DNA from: Arcticibacterium luteifluviistationis
GTDB lineage: Bacteria; Bacteroidota; Bacteroidia; Cytophagales; Spirosomataceae
Reading direction: 5' to 3'
NCBI RefSeq assembly: GCF_003258705.1
Contig: NZ_CP029480.1
Span: 4,340,001 to 4,404,000 of the forward strand
Length of the DNA: 64,000 nt
The notes beneath the pieces were generated by a model that saw only the letters and a program-made list of their open reading frames with translations, ran no database searches and was not told where the DNA came from. The translations under genes were made by a program, and so were the position numbers. Shown piece after piece: positions 34,650 to 43,558 of this stretch. Positions within the stretch are counted from its first letter, which is position 1; the number at the start of each line of letters is the position of its first letter.

Positions 34650-36683
34650 ATGGCAAAAAATAGGTATCAAAAAAGTAAGAGGGTTTCAGAAGCTAAAAAT
34701 GTAGCAAGTCCGGCAGCAGCCGAACAGCCTGGTTTTGAGATTGATCAAAAATGGGTTCTACTCATTTTAATGGGGGGGATCTTTTTGTCATATGCTCAAA
34801 TATGGTCAAATGGCTTGGTTTGGGATGATGACCCCTATATCAAATTGAATGAAGCCGTTAAAACATTTGACCTTAATGCACTTTTAACAGGATTTCATGT
34901 AGGTAACTTTCACCCTATAACCATGCTTTCTTTAGCCGTGGAATATGCCATTGTTGGAGAGAATCCTTGGCTTTATCATTTTGATAATCTTTGGTTACAT
35001 GGATTAAATAGCTTTGTGCTTTATCTTTTAATAAAGAAACTGAATAAAAATACTTGGGTTGCACTTCTGACCGCTGGTTTCTTTGCTTTACACCCTTTAC
35101 ATGTGGAGTCTGTAGCATGGGCGGCGGAAAGGAAAGATGTGCTTTATACATTATTCTTGTTGTTGTCCATTTGGACTTATTTGAAATATGAAGCGACTAA
35201 AAACAAATTTCAATATGCTCTGTCGCTAGTTTTATTTATTCTTTCGTGTCTGTCAAAAGGGATGGCTGTGGTACTTCCTGCTTTATTGATAATTACGGAT
35301 TGGTGGTTTTTAGGGAAAAAGCTGTCGGTTAAAAACTTATTAGATAAGATTCCATACTTCTTAATCACTTTATCTTTTGCTTATATAGCCACTACAGCTC
35401 AGAAAGATGCTGGAGCTGACGCTACTTCTGTAATCTCGGCAGCCTATACGGTCTCAGAAAGAGCTAGAATAGCCTGTTATTCGTTTTTGTTTTATTGGGT
35501 CAAAACATTGATTCCGTATAACTTATTACCTTTTTATCCATACCCAGGAAAACCTAATGGTGCTATTCCTGGTATTTTTAATTTGGCGGCCGCAGTTCTT
35601 CCTGTTTTTCTCGGGATCATGTATTATTTAGGAAGAAAAGATAAAAGAGTTTGGTGGGCAGTTGGTTTCTTCACCATTGCCATTTCTACAGTCTTGCAGA
35701 TTTTGCCTGTAGGAAGTGCCATTGTTGCTGATAGGTATTATTATCTGTCTTCCGTTGGCCCACTTTTCTTGATAAGCCTTTTCCTTGGGAATAAAATTCA
35801 GAAAGCGGCTTCATGGAAGTATTTGAGTTATGCATTTTTAGGGGTTTGTGCTGTGTTGACTTTTATTCAAGTGCCTCACTGGAAAAATGGGTATACACTT
35901 TTTACACCTGCAGAAAAGGTTTATCCGCAAGATGCTATGGTGTTAAGTAATATTGGATGGTACCATTTAGGAGAAGAAGACTATACGTTGGCAAAGAAAT
36001 ACTTGATACAGGCAGATAATAATGGTTTTAAAAATGCAGACGTTTGTCGAACGATAGGTTCAATGTACATAGACGAAGGTCAGTATGATTTGGCCTTGCC
36101 TTATATACAAAATGCATATAACTATTTACCTGTCAAAAATAGAACAGATTGGTTAATGGCCTTAATTTTAAGTAAAACCAATAGAAATGAAGAGGCTTAT
36201 CAATATGCTAAACTTGCAGCGGAGTCGGAGCCTGATAATTTTGAATTCATGCATACTTACGGTTCTGTGCTTTCAGCAATAGGAAGGGGTGATGAGGCTC
36301 GGGCTCTGTATGATAAACTACTTTTAGAGGATCCTGAAAACCTCGATTTACTTTTAAATCATTCGTTTAGTTACAGACAAGAAGGTAATCTCGCAAAGGA
36401 GATTGAGGAGTTGGAGGCTTTGATTGAAAAAGCTCCTGAATTCTTGGTGGCATATAAAAACATTGGCCTAAGTTTGGCAGAAACTGGCAGAAACGACGAA
36501 GCCCTAAAATATTGGGTTAAAGCAGCAGAATTAGATGCCAGCGGAGACTACGAGTATAATATTGGGATTAATTATGCGAACAGGGGCCTTATAAACGACG
36601 CCATAGAATGGTATAAGAAGTCTGCTGTTAAAGGTAAAACAGAAGCTATTGATATATTGACACAGAATGGCGTTGCTTTCTAA
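34650..36683 (+). CDS. TMTC-like membrane glycosyltransferase (GT-C) with TPR tail
   Basis: A 677-residue protein. Residues about 35-400 form ten or more membrane helices; the luminal loop after the first helix holds VWDDDPYIKLNE, followed by GNFHPITMLSLAVEY and ALHPLHVESVAWAAERKDVLY, the marks of TMTC-type O-mannosyltransferase-like proteins. The acidic DDD is the expected catalytic site. Residues about 430-677 are TPR repeats. Relatives transfer mannose from a lipid donor to proteins outside the cytoplasm in eukaryotes; the sugar and acceptor here are unknown. It faces the convergent TPR gene with one base between the stops. Confidence 0.78.
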   Translation: MAKNRYQKSKRVSEAKNVASPAAAEQPGFEIDQKWVLLILMGGIFLSYAQIWSNGLVWDDDPYIKLNEAVKTFDLNALLTGFHVGNFHPITMLSLAVEYAIVGENPWLYHFDNLWLHGLNSFVLYLLIKKLNKNTWVALLTAGFFALHPLHVESVAWAAERKDVLYTLFLLLSIWTYLKYEATKNKFQYALSLVLFILSCLSKGMAVVLPALLIITDWWFLGKKLSVKNLLDKIPYFLITLSFAYIATTAQKDAGADATSVISAAYTVSERARIACYSFLFYWVKTLIPYNLLPFYPYPGKPNGAIPGIFNLAAAVLPVFLGIMYYLGRKDKRVWWAVGFFTIAISTVLQILPVGSAIVADRYYYLSSVGPLFLISLFLGNKIQKAASWKYLSYAFLGVCAVLTFIQVPHWKNGYTLFTPAEKVYPQDAMVLSNIGWYHLGEEDYTLAKKYLIQADNNGFKNADVCRTIGSMYIDEGQYDLALPYIQNAYNYLPVKNRTDWLMALILSKTNRNEEAYQYAKLAAESEPDNFEFMHTYGSVLSAIGRGDEARALYDKLLLEDPENLDLLLNHSFSYRQEGNLAKEIEELEALIEKAPEFLVAYKNIGLSLAETGRNDEALKYWVKAAELDASGDYEYNIGINYANRGLINDAIEWYKKSAVKGKTEAIDILTQNGVAF

Positions 36684-36684
36684 C

Positions 36685-38097
36685 TTATTTATATTGTTCA
36701 ATAATCCTAAATAGAGCTTTTTGAGTCTTTAGATTTGGAAAGAACGGATAAATTTGCTCATGAGCATCAAAGTCTAGGGTCAAACCATCTTGTAGGTATT
36801 TGTATGCCTCGTTGTAAGTGCCATCATATACCAAGTAAACGGTAGCTCTGTAATAAAGGTCTGCTTCGTCTGGCACTTCCTCTATCGCGTTATAGATTAT
36901 TTCAAAGGCTTTTTGATAGTCTTTTTTCTCAAAGTAAAGCAAAGACCAGTTTAACCAGATGTCTATATTTTCAGGGTCTAGATTGGCGGCTTGATTATAT
37001 GCTTCTATGCTAGAAATCATGTTTCCAAGCTGGGCTTCTATATCACCTTGAAGAAGCCAATAATCGCTATTTGTTTCATTGATTTTGGTTGCTTTTTTAG
37101 CAAAATGAATAGCTTCCATCCACTTTTGTTGTTCAAAAAGTACCGAAGCCATTCCGTACCAAGCTTCTTCCCAATTTTCTTCAATTTCGGCAGCTTTTTT
37201 ATAATTATTAAAAGCTCCTAAAAAATCACCTAGTTTTTCTAAACTAGAGGCTAAATAAGTTAAAACTTCGGCAGAGGGCTTCTCTAAGGCTAGAGTCTTT
37301 TCATAAGCTTCTTTTGCCTTTTCGTAGTTTTCCTCATTCATGTAATTATGACCGAGGTTAAACCATCCGCTAGCAAAATCTTCTTTAATCACCACAGAAA
37401 AGTCAAAAGCTCTAATGGCTTCTGGGTAATCTTTTAGTCTGCTATACGCTAAACCAAGGCAATACCAAGCATAATGAGAGTAGGGCTTTTCGTCGGTTAA
37501 ATTTTTGAAATAGGGTATGCTGCCTTCTAGTTTATTGAGATATTCCAGATTATAAATTAGCTCCAAATAGGCTATTTCATTATCATAACCCAGCTTAATG
37601 GCTTCTTTGTAGTGAAAAGCAGCCTTTTGAAATTCACCTGAGTTTTGGAAAGTTTGTGCCAAATGAAAGTGAATATCATCTTTTTGGTCAGAGAGTAGCA
37701 ACGCTCTTTCTAATAGTTCAAGTGCGGTTTGATGCTCACCCATCAAATTATTAATAACCCCCTTCATATACAGTATTTCCGTATCGGCAGGGAAAAAGGT
37801 AGCAGCTTTGTCAAGAAGCTCTAAGCCTTCTTCATATTCCAGTTCATTTACATGAAGCTGTGTTCTATTTAGAAGCAGTTCTAAAGAATACGGATATTGA
37901 TCCAAACCTAGTTGACAAGCTTTTTTTGCTAAAACCCAATCAGACTTTTCTATGTAAAACTCGGAAAGAGATTCATAGGTGTCTTCGTTTAGGTAGTGCG
38001 ACTCGTCATTGAGCACCATGGCCTCAAATTCCTTTGCGGTTTGGCTTATACCTTTATCTCCTACTTCATCAAAATTATCGTTAAATTCAATATTCAT
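36685..38097 (-). CDS. Tetratricopeptide-repeat protein (cytoplasmic)
   Basis: A 470-residue protein made of about twelve TPR units without signal peptide, very acidic (starting MNIEFNDNFDEVGDKG, then ALELLERALLLSDQKDDIHFHLAQTFQNSG and NYEKAKEAYEKTLAL). Such proteins are common and widely conserved in Bacteroidota, but I know no assigned role; it likely scaffolds protein complexes. It stops one base from the stop of the TMTC-like gene on the other strand. It begins 208 bases from purU, divergent. Confidence 0.8.
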   Translation of the reverse strand: MNIEFNDNFDEVGDKGISQTAKEFEAMVLNDESHYLNEDTYESLSEFYIEKSDWVLAKKACQLGLDQYPYSLELLLNRTQLHVNELEYEEGLELLDKAATFFPADTEILYMKGVINNLMGEHQTALELLERALLLSDQKDDIHFHLAQTFQNSGEFQKAAFHYKEAIKLGYDNEIAYLELIYNLEYLNKLEGSIPYFKNLTDEKPYSHYAWYCLGLAYSRLKDYPEAIRAFDFSVVIKEDFASGWFNLGHNYMNEENYEKAKEAYEKTLALEKPSAEVLTYLASSLEKLGDFLGAFNNYKKAAEIEENWEEAWYGMASVLFEQQKWMEAIHFAKKATKINETNSDYWLLQGDIEAQLGNMISSIEAYNQAANLDPENIDIWLNWSLLYFEKKDYQKAFEIIYNAIEEVPDEADLYYRATVYLVYDGTYNEAYKYLQDGLTLDFDAHEQIYPFFPNLKTQKALFRIIEQYK

Positions 38098-38304
38098 TTA
38101 GACTCTTCTAGGTTCTAGGTTTCCTGTCTTTACATGAAATTAAAATTAATTAATCTAGCATCACAATTAATCTTAATGAAATGTAATTTATTCGACAAAT
38201 CTGAAACTTAGAACGTAAAAAAATAAAAATAAAGTACATATAATTTGCTTGGTGGTACTACCATCTATTTGTTTCGCATAATTATTAGCCTTTGGCAAAA
38301 GAAA

Positions 38305-39144
38305 ATGACTAGAAATATCCTTTTAATGGAAGGACCAGACTCAAAAGGTTTGGTTTATCACGTGACGAAAGTTCTTTATAAAAATGACTGTAACATCATC
38401 AATCAAGATGAATACGTAAGTCCGGCAGGGCAGTTTTTTATGAGGACGGAGTTTGAAAGTGAAAAAAAGTTTGATGCAGAAATTGTCATTGCAGATCTGA
38501 GAAAAAGGGTGCCAAATGAAGACGTTAAGTTTCGATTAAACCCGAGAAAGAAAAAGGATATCGTTATTCTGTGTACTAAAGAGCATCACTGCCTTTCTGA
38601 TTTACTTATCCGATATCATTTTGAAGAACTGAATGCTAACATTTTGGCTGTGATAAGTAATTATGATTCACTGAAACCATTTGTAGACAAGTTTGATATT
38701 CCTTTTCATCATGTTAGTCATGTGGGACTGTCAAGAGAAGACCATGAACTGGAAATAATGAAAGTGGTAAATGGCTATCAGCCGGAATATCTAGTTCTAG
38801 CCAAATACATGCGAATTTTGACACCTTATTTCGTTGCTAAGTTTTCTAATAAGATTGTCAATATCCACCATTCCTTTTTGCCAGCATTTATCGGAGCAAA
38901 TCCATATAAGCAGGCTTTTGACCGAGGTGTTAAGATTATTGGAGCCACAGCTCACTTTGTCAATAACAATTTGGACGAAGGACCAATCATTGCTCAAGAC
39001 GTGAAAAAAGTGGACCATAGGTTTAGCTCTAAAGATATGTCAAGAGAAGGTAAAGACGTAGAGAAAATGGTACTAACCAAAGCTTTGAAACTTGTCTTTA
39101 GTGATCGTGTCTTTATCTTCGGAAATAAGACTATTATTCTTTAA
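38305..39144 (+). CDS. purU: Formyltetrahydrofolate deformylase
   Basis: A 279-residue enzyme that hydrolyses 10-formyl-THF to formate and THF, balancing one-carbon pools and feeding formate to PurT. The first 80 residues form an ACT domain (RNILLMEGPDSKGLVYHVTKVLYKND), and the rest is a formyltransferase fold with the catalytic NIHHSFLPAF (Asn and His), GATAHFV and LDEGPIIAQD. I start at ATG 38305, since 20 earlier codons look non-coding. Its TAA shares TTAA with the stop of the convergent next gene. Confidence 0.93.
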   Translation: MTRNILLMEGPDSKGLVYHVTKVLYKNDCNIINQDEYVSPAGQFFMRTEFESEKKFDAEIVIADLRKRVPNEDVKFRLNPRKKKDIVILCTKEHHCLSDLLIRYHFEELNANILAVISNYDSLKPFVDKFDIPFHHVSHVGLSREDHELEIMKVVNGYQPEYLVLAKYMRILTPYFVAKFSNKIVNIHHSFLPAFIGANPYKQAFDRGVKIIGATAHFVNNNLDEGPIIAQDVKKVDHRFSSKDMSREGKDVEKMVLTKALKLVFSDRVFIFGNKTIIL

Positions 39145-39755
39145 AAGAAGAAGCCTAACCTTAATACTAAAGGAGAATCACTGCCGCCCAAACCCTGTGG
39201 AGAGACAAAACCTTTGCCATAGGAGTGCCCGACATTATACATTATGGAGATAAAACTTCCTGCTTGTTGTCTGTTACCTCCTTGGTACATACCGAGACCT
39301 ACTAGCGGGGAGCCTTCCCAAGCTCTTGGGATATCTCCTGTTATGGTTTGGTCTCTATCAAAAGAATAAAATTGTGAGATGGGAGCATTCATTATTTCAT
39401 ATTCTGCGTGAGCAAAGAAGCTTCTCCAAATAGGCTGACGTATAAAAATTCTTGGCCCAACCATAGCCACACCTTTACCGTTTGCGTCGTATCTGCCCTG
39501 GTAAATAAATGTAGCACCTAAACCTGCCACGGTTCCTGATTCATTTAGCTCATAACCTGCCATTGGAGAGAGGTCGGCGTATAATGAACCAAAAAATCCC
39601 AACCAAACATTACCTCCGTAGTGTAAGTTTTCTTTAAAGTTAGATTTTGGTTGTTCAAAATATATGGGCTTATCCTCCTCAGGTTGAGGCATCTCTTGAG
39701 AAAAAGCTTGGAAGCCTAAAAGGAATACGAATAAGGTTATAAGTGATTTCAGCAT
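39141..39755 (-). CDS. Putative outer-membrane protein, unknown function
   Basis: A 204-residue protein with signal peptide (MLKSLITLFVFLLGFQAFSQ), a Glu/Pro-rich stretch, and then alternating beta strands (ENLHYGGNVWLGFFGSLYADLSPMAGYEL, GLGATFIYQGRYDANG). It ends VLRLGFFF, with a C-terminal Phe that fits BAM-inserted barrels. I predict an eight-strand outer-membrane barrel. I recall related conserved proteins in Bacteroidota but no function. It overlaps the purU stop by 4 bases and is not close to the FucP-like gene, from which a strong terminator separates it. Confidence 0.65.
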   Translation of the reverse strand: MLKSLITLFVFLLGFQAFSQEMPQPEEDKPIYFEQPKSNFKENLHYGGNVWLGFFGSLYADLSPMAGYELNESGTVAGLGATFIYQGRYDANGKGVAMVGPRIFIRQPIWRSFFAHAEYEIMNAPISQFYSFDRDQTITGDIPRAWEGSPLVGLGMYQGGNRQQAGSFISIMYNVGHSYGKGFVSPQGLGGSDSPLVLRLGFFF

Positions 39756-39851
39756 TAATAATGGTTATAGTGTTGCTAATAACGCAAAACATTAACGAGT
39801 TATTGATTTTTTTAATTCAGAATCTATAATGGTTTCAAGCTGTGACCTAAG

Positions 39852-39889
39852 AAAAAGGCTTATTTACTAACTAGTAAATAAGCCTTTTT
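39852..39889. terminator. Bidirectional terminator downstream of the FucP-type gene
   Basis: A perfect 17-bp stem (39852-39868 with 39873-39889, loop AACT) begins and ends in A/T runs, so it terminates on both strands. It directly follows the FucP-type gene on the minus strand. Confidence 0.8.
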
Positions 39890-39921
39890 TGAGAACTTAT
39901 GTCAATACAACTGTGATTTAG

Positions 39922-41190
39922 CTATGCATGCGTGGTATACGCTCTTCTACCGTAAAACACTACCACGATGAAGCATACCAAAGGAACTATGAAAGATAAA
40001 TTTACAGAAGCGTTGTCAATAATAGAAGCCTGAACTAATGGTAATAGTGCTCCACCACCAATGGCAGCTACTAAACCTGCGGCACCTAATTTGGCGTCGT
40101 CTCCTACTCCTTTTAATGCAATACCATAAATGGTAGGGAACATTAAAGACATGCAGCCAGAAACACCAACAATGCAATACATGCCTATCTCTCCACCTAC
40201 AAATATGACAGGAAGCAATAAGACAATGGCCAATGTGGCTAATACCATTAATAGAAAGCCAGGCTTCATAAATTTCATTAAGAAGGTGAAAACGAACCTA
40301 CTCGCAGCAAAAAGCACTAAGGCGTATATCTGAATACCACTAGATTTTTCTACAGCTTCGGCTTCAATCATACCAAGATTCATATAAACCTCTGTACCGT
40401 ATTGTACTATAAAAGTCCACATGGCTATTTGTGCACCTACATAAAAAGCTTGTGCTATTACACCTTCTTTATATCTGCCGTTTTTCATTAATCGCTGAAA
40501 AGTACCTTTAATATCTAATCCCTTAGAGGTGTCAGCTTCTTTATATTCTGGCATTTTATAAATCAAGAACAGCACAAACATGATTATCAGAACTAAACCA
40601 ATAATTACGTAAGGGCCTTTAACTATTTCTAAATCGGCCATTTTTACGGCGTCAAAGTCTGTAGCAGAAAGTTCGCCACGCTCTTGCGTACCCATTTTGT
40701 TCATTTTGCCTAAAATGAAATTAGTAGCAATGTATGCCCCAGTAATAGAACCAATAGGATTAAAAGCTTGAGCTAGGTTTAATCTTTGCGTACTGGTTTC
40801 TTCTTCTCCCATGGCAAGAATGTATGGGTTGGCACTGGTTTCTAAGAAGCTTAAGCCGCAAGTCATGATAAAATAGGCGACTAAGAAAACCTGGAAAACA
40901 CCCAATTGAGCCGCAGGAATAAACGCCAAACAGCCTAAACCGTAAAGTGCAAGGCCTATTAATAGCCCTTTCTTATAGGAGTATTTCTTGATGAAAATAG
41001 CTGCTGGGATAGCCATTAAGCAGTATCCACCGTAAAAAGCTACCTGAACAAAAGTGCTGATGGTCTGACTTTGATTAAAAATGGTACCAAAAGCTTTTAC
41101 AAGCGGATTGGTAATGTCGTTGGCAAAACCCCACAAGGCAAAAAGGCTTGTGGTGAGAATAAAAGGGATGATGGGAGTTTTCTTTAGCAT
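39922..41190 (-). CDS. Sugar:H+ symporter, FucP family (MFS)
   Basis: A 422-residue carrier with twelve membrane helices. The start reads PIIPFILTTSLFALWGFANDITNPLVKAF, the FucP-type loop (with N and D in FANDITN), followed by CGLSFLETSANPYILAMG and RLNLAQAFNPIGSITG. Members import L-fucose, galactose, glucose or N-acetylglucosamine; the substrate cannot be told. Its neighbours (purB, an outer-membrane-like protein) do not help. I start at ATG 41190; 17 more codons upstream are dubious. It is flanked by strong hairpins on both sides, a single-gene unit. Confidence 0.9.
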   Translation of the reverse strand: MLKKTPIIPFILTTSLFALWGFANDITNPLVKAFGTIFNQSQTISTFVQVAFYGGYCLMAIPAAIFIKKYSYKKGLLIGLALYGLGCLAFIPAAQLGVFQVFLVAYFIMTCGLSFLETSANPYILAMGEEETSTQRLNLAQAFNPIGSITGAYIATNFILGKMNKMGTQERGELSATDFDAVKMADLEIVKGPYVIIGLVLIIMFVLFLIYKMPEYKEADTSKGLDIKGTFQRLMKNGRYKEGVIAQAFYVGAQIAMWTFIVQYGTEVYMNLGMIEAEAVEKSSGIQIYALVLFAASRFVFTFLMKFMKPGFLLMVLATLAIVLLLPVIFVGGEIGMYCIVGVSGCMSLMFPTIYGIALKGVGDDAKLGAAGLVAAIGGGALLPLVQASIIDNASVNLSFIVPLVCFIVVVFYGRRAYTTHA

Positions 41191-41300
41191 TTTAATTAGG
41201 GTTATTAATGCTAAAATAGAAATTCTATTTGAATGGAACATCTATCGAGTCAAAATCTGCTCAATTTGCATCAGGAAATGCAAAAGGAGTAATACTTAGT

Positions 41301-41338
41301 ATTAACTCTTGAGAGAATTAGTTCTCTCAAGAGTTAAT
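41301..41338 (-). terminator. Terminator hairpin downstream of purB
   Basis: A perfect 17-bp inverted repeat (41301-41317 with 41322-41338, loop TTAG) starts 16 bases past the purB stop. No clear U-run follows on the minus strand. Confidence 0.65.
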
Positions 41339-41354
41339 CTTTTGATAGAAGTTT

Positions 41355-42698
41355 TTAAACCCCAGTAAAAGTAAAAGGCGTAATGGCCTTTAGCTCGTAT
41401 TTTACTTTGTCAGAAATGTCTAAAGACTCTATAAATTCTTTGATTGACTTTTCTGTAATCTTTTCGTTTTTACGCGTTAAGTCTTTCAGAGCTTCGTAAG
41501 GTTTTGGAAAGCCTTCTCTTCTTAATACCGTTTGAATGGCTTCAGCTACCACGGCCCAGTTGTTTTCCAAATCCCTGTCAATGGCATCTTTGTTTAGCTG
41601 TAATTTGCTAATTCCCTTTTCTAAAGATTTAAGGGCAATTATAGCATGACCAATAGGAACACCTACGTTTCTAAGAACAGTAGAGTCCGTTAAGTCTCTT
41701 TGAAGTCTTGATATTGGCAGTTTTGCTGCAAAGTGCTCTAGTAAAGCATTTGCAACACCTAAGTTTCCTTCTGCATTTTCAAAATCAATAGGATTTACCT
41801 TATGAGGCATGGCCGATGAGCCAATTTCACCTGCTTTAATTTTTTGTTTGAAATACTCCATCATTACATACGTCCAGATATCTCTTGAGAAATCTATCAA
41901 TATGTTGTTGATACGTTTCAAAGCATCAGAATATGCTGCAAAATTATCGTAATGCTCTATTTGTGTCGTCTTCTGGCTTCTGTTAAGGCCAAGAATATTG
42001 TTCACAAAGTTATTTCCAAAGTCTACCCAGTCATGCTCAGGATATGCTACGTGGTGAGCATTGAAATTCCCTGTGGCTCCACCAAACTTAGCAGAAAATG
42101 GAATACTTTTTAATTGGTCAAATTGTACCGATAGTCTTTCTACAAAAACGGCCATTTCTTTTCCTAATCTAGTAGGAGAGGCAGGCTGACCATGTGTTTT
42201 TGCTAACATTGAAATGTCTTCCCATTCTTTTGACAGGGCAGAAAGGTTTTCAATGATTCTGTTTATCGCAGGAAAAAGAACTTCTTCCGAAGCATCTTTA
42301 AGCGACCATGGAATAGAGGTATTATTAATATCTTGAGAGGTAAGTCCAAAATGAATAAACTCAGAAAACTGAGAAATTTCCATCTTTTCAAACCTTGCTT
42401 TTATAAAGTACTCCACGGCTTTTACGTCGTGATTTGTAACCTTTTCGGTTTCTTTAATTTCTAAAGCATCTGCCTCCGTGAAATTGTTATATATGTCTCT
42501 AAGAGCAGGGAAGAGTGCTTTGTTGAAGTCTGCCAGCTGTGGCAAAGGCTTTTCACAAAGAGCTATGAAATACTCAATTTCAACTTTTACACGATAGTGA
42601 ATAAGACCAAACTCAGAAAAGAAAGGAGCAAGGCTCTCAGTATGGCGTCTATATCGACCATCTACAGGAGAAATGGCCGTAAGGGAATTTAATTGCAT
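41355..42698 (-). CDS. purB: Adenylosuccinate lyase
   Basis: A 447-residue enzyme acting twice in purine synthesis (SAICAR to AICAR, adenylosuccinate to AMP), releasing fumarate. It belongs to the fumarase/aspartase fold; the signature GSSAMPHKVNPIDFENAEGN is near residue 300, with TSQDINNTS and the acid/base His in KTHGQPASPT. It begins LTAISPVDGRYRRHTESLAPFFSE, the E. coli-like long form. It is divergent from an aquaglyceroporin gene and has a good promoter and a terminal hairpin, so it is monocistronic. Confidence 0.95.
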   Translation of the reverse strand: MQLNSLTAISPVDGRYRRHTESLAPFFSEFGLIHYRVKVEIEYFIALCEKPLPQLADFNKALFPALRDIYNNFTEADALEIKETEKVTNHDVKAVEYFIKARFEKMEISQFSEFIHFGLTSQDINNTSIPWSLKDASEEVLFPAINRIIENLSALSKEWEDISMLAKTHGQPASPTRLGKEMAVFVERLSVQFDQLKSIPFSAKFGGATGNFNAHHVAYPEHDWVDFGNNFVNNILGLNRSQKTTQIEHYDNFAAYSDALKRINNILIDFSRDIWTYVMMEYFKQKIKAGEIGSSAMPHKVNPIDFENAEGNLGVANALLEHFAAKLPISRLQRDLTDSTVLRNVGVPIGHAIIALKSLEKGISKLQLNKDAIDRDLENNWAVVAEAIQTVLRREGFPKPYEALKDLTRKNEKITEKSIKEFIESLDISDKVKYELKAITPFTFTGV

Positions 42699-42716
42699 GC
42701 TATTATTATTAAGTCG

Positions 42717-42745
42717 CGAAATTACTAAATTGCCAAGAATAACAA
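42717..42745 (-). promoter_or_regulatory. Promoter of purB
   Basis: On the minus strand TTG (42743-42745), 18 nt and TAATTTCG (42717-42724) match the consensus except one base, 19 bases upstream of the purB ATG. Confidence 0.5.
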
Positions 42746-42764
42746 CCCTAAACTTAAAATTGAA

Positions 42765-43478
42765 ATGGAGACAACAAACTTTATCGGCGAGTTAGTCGGA
42801 ACATTTATGCTGATACTTTTTGGCGGAGGTGTGAATGCTAATACTTCTTTAGCAAAAACTTATGGAAATAATTCAGGCTGGATTGTGACAGCTACAGGTT
42901 GGGGTTTTGGCGTAGCTCTTGCGGTGTTTGTAGCCCAAAAATTTGGTAGCGAAGGAGCTCATTTAAATCCTGCTGTAACTATTGGCTTAGCGGTTCATGC
43001 TGGCGAGTATGCTAATGTGGCTTCTTTTATTCTTGCTCAGTTCATTGGTGCATTTTTAGGTGCCACTATGGTTTGGCTGATGTATTTACCACACTGGAAA
43101 GAAACGGACGACCAGGCAACTAAACTTGGTATTTTTTGTACAGGCCCAGCCGTACCGCATACTTTAGGAAATATCCTGAGTGAGGTTATTGGTACATTTG
43201 TTTTAATAGTAGGTGTAATGTCTATTTACGCTGAAGCTGATTCTGGACTGAAACCAGTTCTGGTTGGAATTTTAGTTTGGGGCATTGGTCTTTCTTTAGG
43301 AGGAGCTACAGGCTATGCCATAAATCCGGCCAGAGATTTAGGCCCTCGGATAGCTCATGCAGTACTTCCAATTGCAGGAAAAGGAGGCAATAACTGGTCT
43401 TACGCATGGATTCCGGTAGTCGGTCCTATTATTGGCTGTATCATTGCTGCATACTTTCTGATGGCTTTTGGCTTATAA
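42765..43478 (+). CDS. MIP-family channel, aquaglyceroporin type
   Basis: A 237-residue channel with six membrane helices and two NPA boxes, HLNPAVT (NPA 68-70) and INPARDLGPR (NPA 187-189). The Asp at 191 directly after NPAR is the mark of glycerol facilitators (GlpF) rather than water-only aquaporins, so polyols are the probable cargo. No glycerol kinase is nearby. The gene ends 80 bases before xylA on the same strand, which has its own -7 element; the pair may suggest pentitol or sugar transport, but that is speculation. Confidence 0.88.
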   Translation: METTNFIGELVGTFMLILFGGGVNANTSLAKTYGNNSGWIVTATGWGFGVALAVFVAQKFGSEGAHLNPAVTIGLAVHAGEYANVASFILAQFIGAFLGATMVWLMYLPHWKETDDQATKLGIFCTGPAVPHTLGNILSEVIGTFVLIVGVMSIYAEADSGLKPVLVGILVWGIGLSLGGATGYAINPARDLGPRIAHAVLPIAGKGGNNWSYAWIPVVGPIIGCIIAAYFLMAFGL

Positions 43479-43514
43479 ATTAGTTGATATTATTTAGGAA
43501 TAAATTATTAATTG

Positions 43515-43522
43515 TATATTTG
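43515..43522 (+). promoter_or_regulatory. -7 element of xylA
   Basis: TATATTTG is an exact TAnnTTTG, 37 bases before the xylA ATG. The -33 position holds only TTT/TTA, so activation by a regulator is possible. Confidence 0.4.
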
Positions 43523-43558
43523 ACACTTATTATTTCATAACACTAAAAAACATTTGTA

